From: Bacteroidales bacterium UBA5537
Lineage (GTDB): Bacteria > Bacteroidota > Bacteroidia > Bacteroidales > Lentimicrobiaceae
Direction of reading: 5' to 3'
DNA length: 8,746 bases
Assembly: GCA_002426025.1 (NCBI GenBank)
Contig: DINP01000127.1
Coordinates: 11,472 to 20,217 of the forward strand
Of this stretch, positions 6,688-8,746 are shown piece by piece. Within the stretch, counting starts at the first letter, position 1. Each line of letters opens with the position of its first letter. The notes under the pieces are model-generated. The model made no database searches, was not told the origin of the DNA, and saw only the letters and a program-made list of their open reading frames with translations. The translations under genes were made by a program, and so were the position numbers.

Positions 6688-7566
6688 ATGTCATTTCAAT
6701 TAAAAATTCGTGATCTGATCTCTGATAATTATTCAGGATCTGCAGCTATTCTCGATAAAATTATCAGAAGCATCCAAACCTATATCAATGCAAGGGAAAT
6801 TGATTTTCAATACCTGCGCGAAAATCTTGAAAAAGTCACCAACCATTTTCCCGACCTGGCTGTACTTCATCATTTTATGCAGCAGTTCTACGATCTTCTA
6901 GACCAGGTAGAGGCGAACAACTGGCCTGCTGAAAAAACCATCCATAAAATCGAACAATTTATTGGAAGTTACAATGAAATCTGGCATGAAAGCGTAGGGC
7001 AGGCGGCTGAAAAAATGGAAAGGCTGGTGAAGTTCAGCAATAAAAGAATTTTGTTGCACAGCAATAGTTCGAGCATTCATGTTTTGTTTGAACATCTGGC
7101 AACCCATAATATTTTTCCATCGGTATATCAAACCATGTCGGGGCCGGTTTATGAAGGCAAATTGCAGGCAAGGGCTTTAAGTGACCTTGGATGTAAGGTA
7201 CACTTTATTAATGAAGCTGCTATTGGACGGTTTATCAATGAGATCGATTTTGCAGTAATGGGAGCCGATAATGTGTTTACCGATGGGTTTACGAATAAAA
7301 TTGGCACTTATCCCATTGCTTTGGTATGCCGCGAAGCTGGAAAACCATTTTATGTTATCTGTGATTCCAGGAAACGGTCGCCGGTTGATTTTAAAAGCAG
7401 GATCAAGGGAATTTTTGAACCTGAAGAGCCGACTGGCGAACTCTGGCATGATGCCCCAAAAGCTATTACCCCGGTAAACTATTATTTTGAGTTTACCCCC
7501 AAATCACTTGTGAATGCCTACTTTTTTGAAGATACCTGGTGGGATATGGAAAAGGGAGAGCACTAA
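6688..7566 (+). CDS. eIF-2B alpha/beta/delta-fold protein (initiation factor 2B / ribose-1,5-bisphosphate isomerase superfamily)
   Basis: From the ATG at 6688 the protein has 292 residues: a helical N-terminal part (about 1-110), then the superfamily's Rossmann-like core. Core marks are ILLHSNSSSIHVLF (121-134), MGADNVFTDGFTNKIGTYPIAL (191-212), FYVICDSRK and a closing FTPKSLVNAYF. Relatives include MtnA (methylthioribose-1-phosphate isomerase), archaeal ribose-1,5-bisphosphate isomerase and eIF-2B regulatory subunits. The GAD aspartate (D194) is kept, but the isomerase cysteine of the THC(N/H) motif is S125, and the ETRP-type phosphate-binding segment reads TMSGPVYEGK, so isomerase activity is doubtful. 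The name 'initiation factor' should not be taken as function. An in-frame TTG at 6679 would add three residues but is less likely. The methyltransferase gene lies 77 bases downstream. Superfamily is sure; substrate is unknown. Confidence 0.85.
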   Translation: MSFQLKIRDLISDNYSGSAAILDKIIRSIQTYINAREIDFQYLRENLEKVTNHFPDLAVLHHFMQQFYDLLDQVEANNWPAEKTIHKIEQFIGSYNEIWHESVGQAAEKMERLVKFSNKRILLHSNSSSIHVLFEHLATHNIFPSVYQTMSGPVYEGKLQARALSDLGCKVHFINEAAIGRFINEIDFAVMGADNVFTDGFTNKIGTYPIALVCREAGKPFYVICDSRKRSPVDFKSRIKGIFEPEEPTGELWHDAPKAITPVNYYFEFTPKSLVNAYFFEDTWWDMEKGEH

Positions 7567-7643
7567 TCATTAGGCGTCTTTGTTGCCGGCATTTTTTGAT
7601 GCTGCAAGTGATGAAATAATCCTATATCATTTAGACTATTAGC

Positions 7644-8426
7644 ATGTCATTGTTCCGAAGAGCTTATAATTTTATCCTTTACAGGATAGTTCCGCCGCAT
7701 AATATGTACACCCACAAAGCTGAGCGCTTCTATTTTGAGGAGTATGCCAGCCATATTCTGCCATTTTTTCAAAATGATAAATCGCTGCTAGATATAGGTT
7801 GTCAGATGGGGCGGTTTACTATTCCTGCTGCCAATGCCGGAATGAAGATCACCGCCACCGATATAAAGTCAGGTTTTTTCAGATTTATCAAACGACAATT
7901 GAAAGGTTACACACAGATCACTTTCAGAAAAGAGAACCTTCATCAGACTTGCAAGGCATTCCCACCTGAATCATTTGATGTGATTTTGTGTGTTGAACTA
8001 CTTTATAACCTGCCCGATCCTGCTGAAAACATTCAAAAACTTGCTTCATTGCTGAAGCCTGGAGGAGTGCTGATAACTTCACATAGGACACCGGGATATT
8101 ATATTTATCGTTTTGTCAAAACAAGGGATTTTGAAGCTATAAATCAGGTTATGGAGGACACCCATCCTCATTATAATGCTCAAACAGTTGAAGAGCTAAA
8201 ACAGATGTTAAGGGATTCTAATCTTTATGTTAAATGCGTTGAACCAATCGGCATGTTTTCCGGCTTTGGAAAGGATGCATTCACCTGTTTTGCGAATCCC
8301 GGCAAGTTAAAATCAGAAGAAAAGGCAGCATTAAAGGTACTTGAAACCGACCGTCGGCTAAAATCCCTGTTTTGCAACAATGCGCGGTATTTACTTGCTG
8401 TTGGTAAAAAAACTTCGAATCAATAG
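7644..8426 (+). CDS. Class I SAM-dependent methyltransferase
   Basis: A 260-residue protein with one Rossmann-type methyltransferase domain. Motif I is LLDIGCQMGRF (48-58), with Gln-Met where GxGxG enzymes usually have a glycine. The acidic residue that binds the SAM ribose is D73 (ATDIKS), motif IV is FDVILCVELLYNL (111-123), and the post-motif LLKPGGVLITSH (136-147) is typical. About 45 residues precede the domain, and a C-terminal part of about 100 residues (EDTHPHYNAQTVEELKQML onward) probably forms the substrate cap. There is no signal peptide, so it is likely cytoplasmic. The substrate cannot be told from sequence; it does not carry the marks of UbiE or rRNA methyltransferases. It lies 77 bases after the eIF-2B-fold gene in the same direction, with no terminator seen between, so cotranscription is possible. 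Confidence 0.87.
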   Translation: MSLFRRAYNFILYRIVPPHNMYTHKAERFYFEEYASHILPFFQNDKSLLDIGCQMGRFTIPAANAGMKITATDIKSGFFRFIKRQLKGYTQITFRKENLHQTCKAFPPESFDVILCVELLYNLPDPAENIQKLASLLKPGGVLITSHRTPGYYIYRFVKTRDFEAINQVMEDTHPHYNAQTVEELKQMLRDSNLYVKCVEPIGMFSGFGKDAFTCFANPGKLKSEEKAALKVLETDRRLKSLFCNNARYLLAVGKKTSNQ

Positions 8427-8608
8427 GATCGTTATAAAGCTGTTTTTGCACGGATGAATCTCATGAATACTCATTTTGATTGAAGTATAAATATAGAATG
8501 CGGAGTTCCTGAACCAGACAAATTAATATCTATTCCCCAATAAATTGCCTTGCAAGTGGAGTTTAATTGAATTCACTGTAAAAAATACTATAAATATTTT
8601 ATTCTGAA
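8427..8608. other. Intergenic region after the methyltransferase, no gene seen
   Basis: AT-rich sequence with no coding region and no tRNA-like fold. An AT-only inverted repeat, AAAATA at 8582-8587 and TATTTT at 8595-8600, is the only structure. It is too weak to call as a terminator. Confidence 0.5.
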
Positions 8609-8640
8609 TTTTGATTTCCGTTTTTTAGTTGATATATTTG
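8609..8640 (+). promoter_or_regulatory. Strong candidate promoter pointing out of the right edge
   Basis: TTTTG at 8609-8613 and TATATTTG at 8633-8640 are separated by exactly 19 bases. Both elements and the spacing fit the Bacteroidetes primary-sigma consensus TTTG-N(about 19)-TAnnTTTG. This is the best promoter match in the window. Transcription would start near 8645. No long reading frame begins before the window ends; a GTG at 8731 with AAGGAA at 8715-8720 is open to the edge and could be the start, or the leader may extend beyond. Confidence 0.7.
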
Positions 8641-8746
8641 CGTTAGGATGAACGGATATAATCAATAATAGCTACAAAATACTTGAGATACTGATTTTAG
8701 TTGGTTTTAAAATTAAGGAAAATTGCGTAAGTGAATATATTTTCTT

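Noticed and set aside
7586..7610. Hairpin CGGCAT-TTTTTG-ATGCTG between the eIF-2B-fold and methyltransferase genes.
   Set aside because: Short stem with the T-run in the loop and none after it, so not an intrinsic terminator.
8582..8600. AAAATA/TATTTT inverted repeat after the methyltransferase.
   Set aside because: Only A-T pairs in very AT-rich sequence; expected by chance and unstable as a terminator.
1..8746. Search for CRISPR repeats, insertion sequence ends, tRNA or rRNA genes, toxin-antitoxin or defence genes.
   Set aside because: No direct-repeat arrays, transposase motifs, tRNA-like folds or defence domains were seen in reading both strands by eye.

Overview
The window looks like chromosomal DNA of a member of the Bacteroidetes (Bacteroidota), probably an environmental relative of the Bacteroidales. 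Three things point there. Promoter-like sites match the Bacteroidetes -7 consensus TAnnTTTG (TACCTTTG twice, TATATTTG once). Start codons mostly lack a Shine-Dalgarno sequence. The gene content also fits: 283-residue tandem-domain universal stress proteins, a short exported SPOR protein, and QueG of about 316 residues.

Layout. On the minus strand, positions 1-2723 hold ruvB, then queG, then the first 235 codons of an arginine deiminase gene that runs off the left edge. The queG stop overlaps the deiminase start. A divergent intergenic region (2724-3038) follows. On the plus strand come a universal stress protein gene, a small SPOR-domain gene six bases behind it, and a second universal stress protein gene with its own candidate promoter. 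A strong hairpin terminator with T-runs on both strands (5420-5455) separates this block from a convergent minus-strand class II fructose-bisphosphate aldolase gene. A divergent promoter region leads to a plus-strand pair: an eIF-2B/ribose-1,5-bisphosphate isomerase-fold protein and a class I SAM methyltransferase. The last 320 bases hold no gene but contain the best promoter in the window, pointing out of the right edge.

Function. Most genes are housekeeping: Holliday-junction branch migration (RuvB), queuosine synthesis in tRNA (QueG), arginine catabolism (deiminase) and glycolysis/gluconeogenesis (aldolase). The stress-protein/SPOR block is the only group that looks like a lineage-specific module. 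The eIF-2B-fold protein is the most uncertain functionally, because the cysteine used by the isomerase branches of its superfamily appears to be serine. I saw no mobile elements, CRISPR arrays, tRNA or rRNA genes, and no clear sign of recent transfer. I do not see a convincing new multi-gene system here; the findings are modest and graded accordingly.
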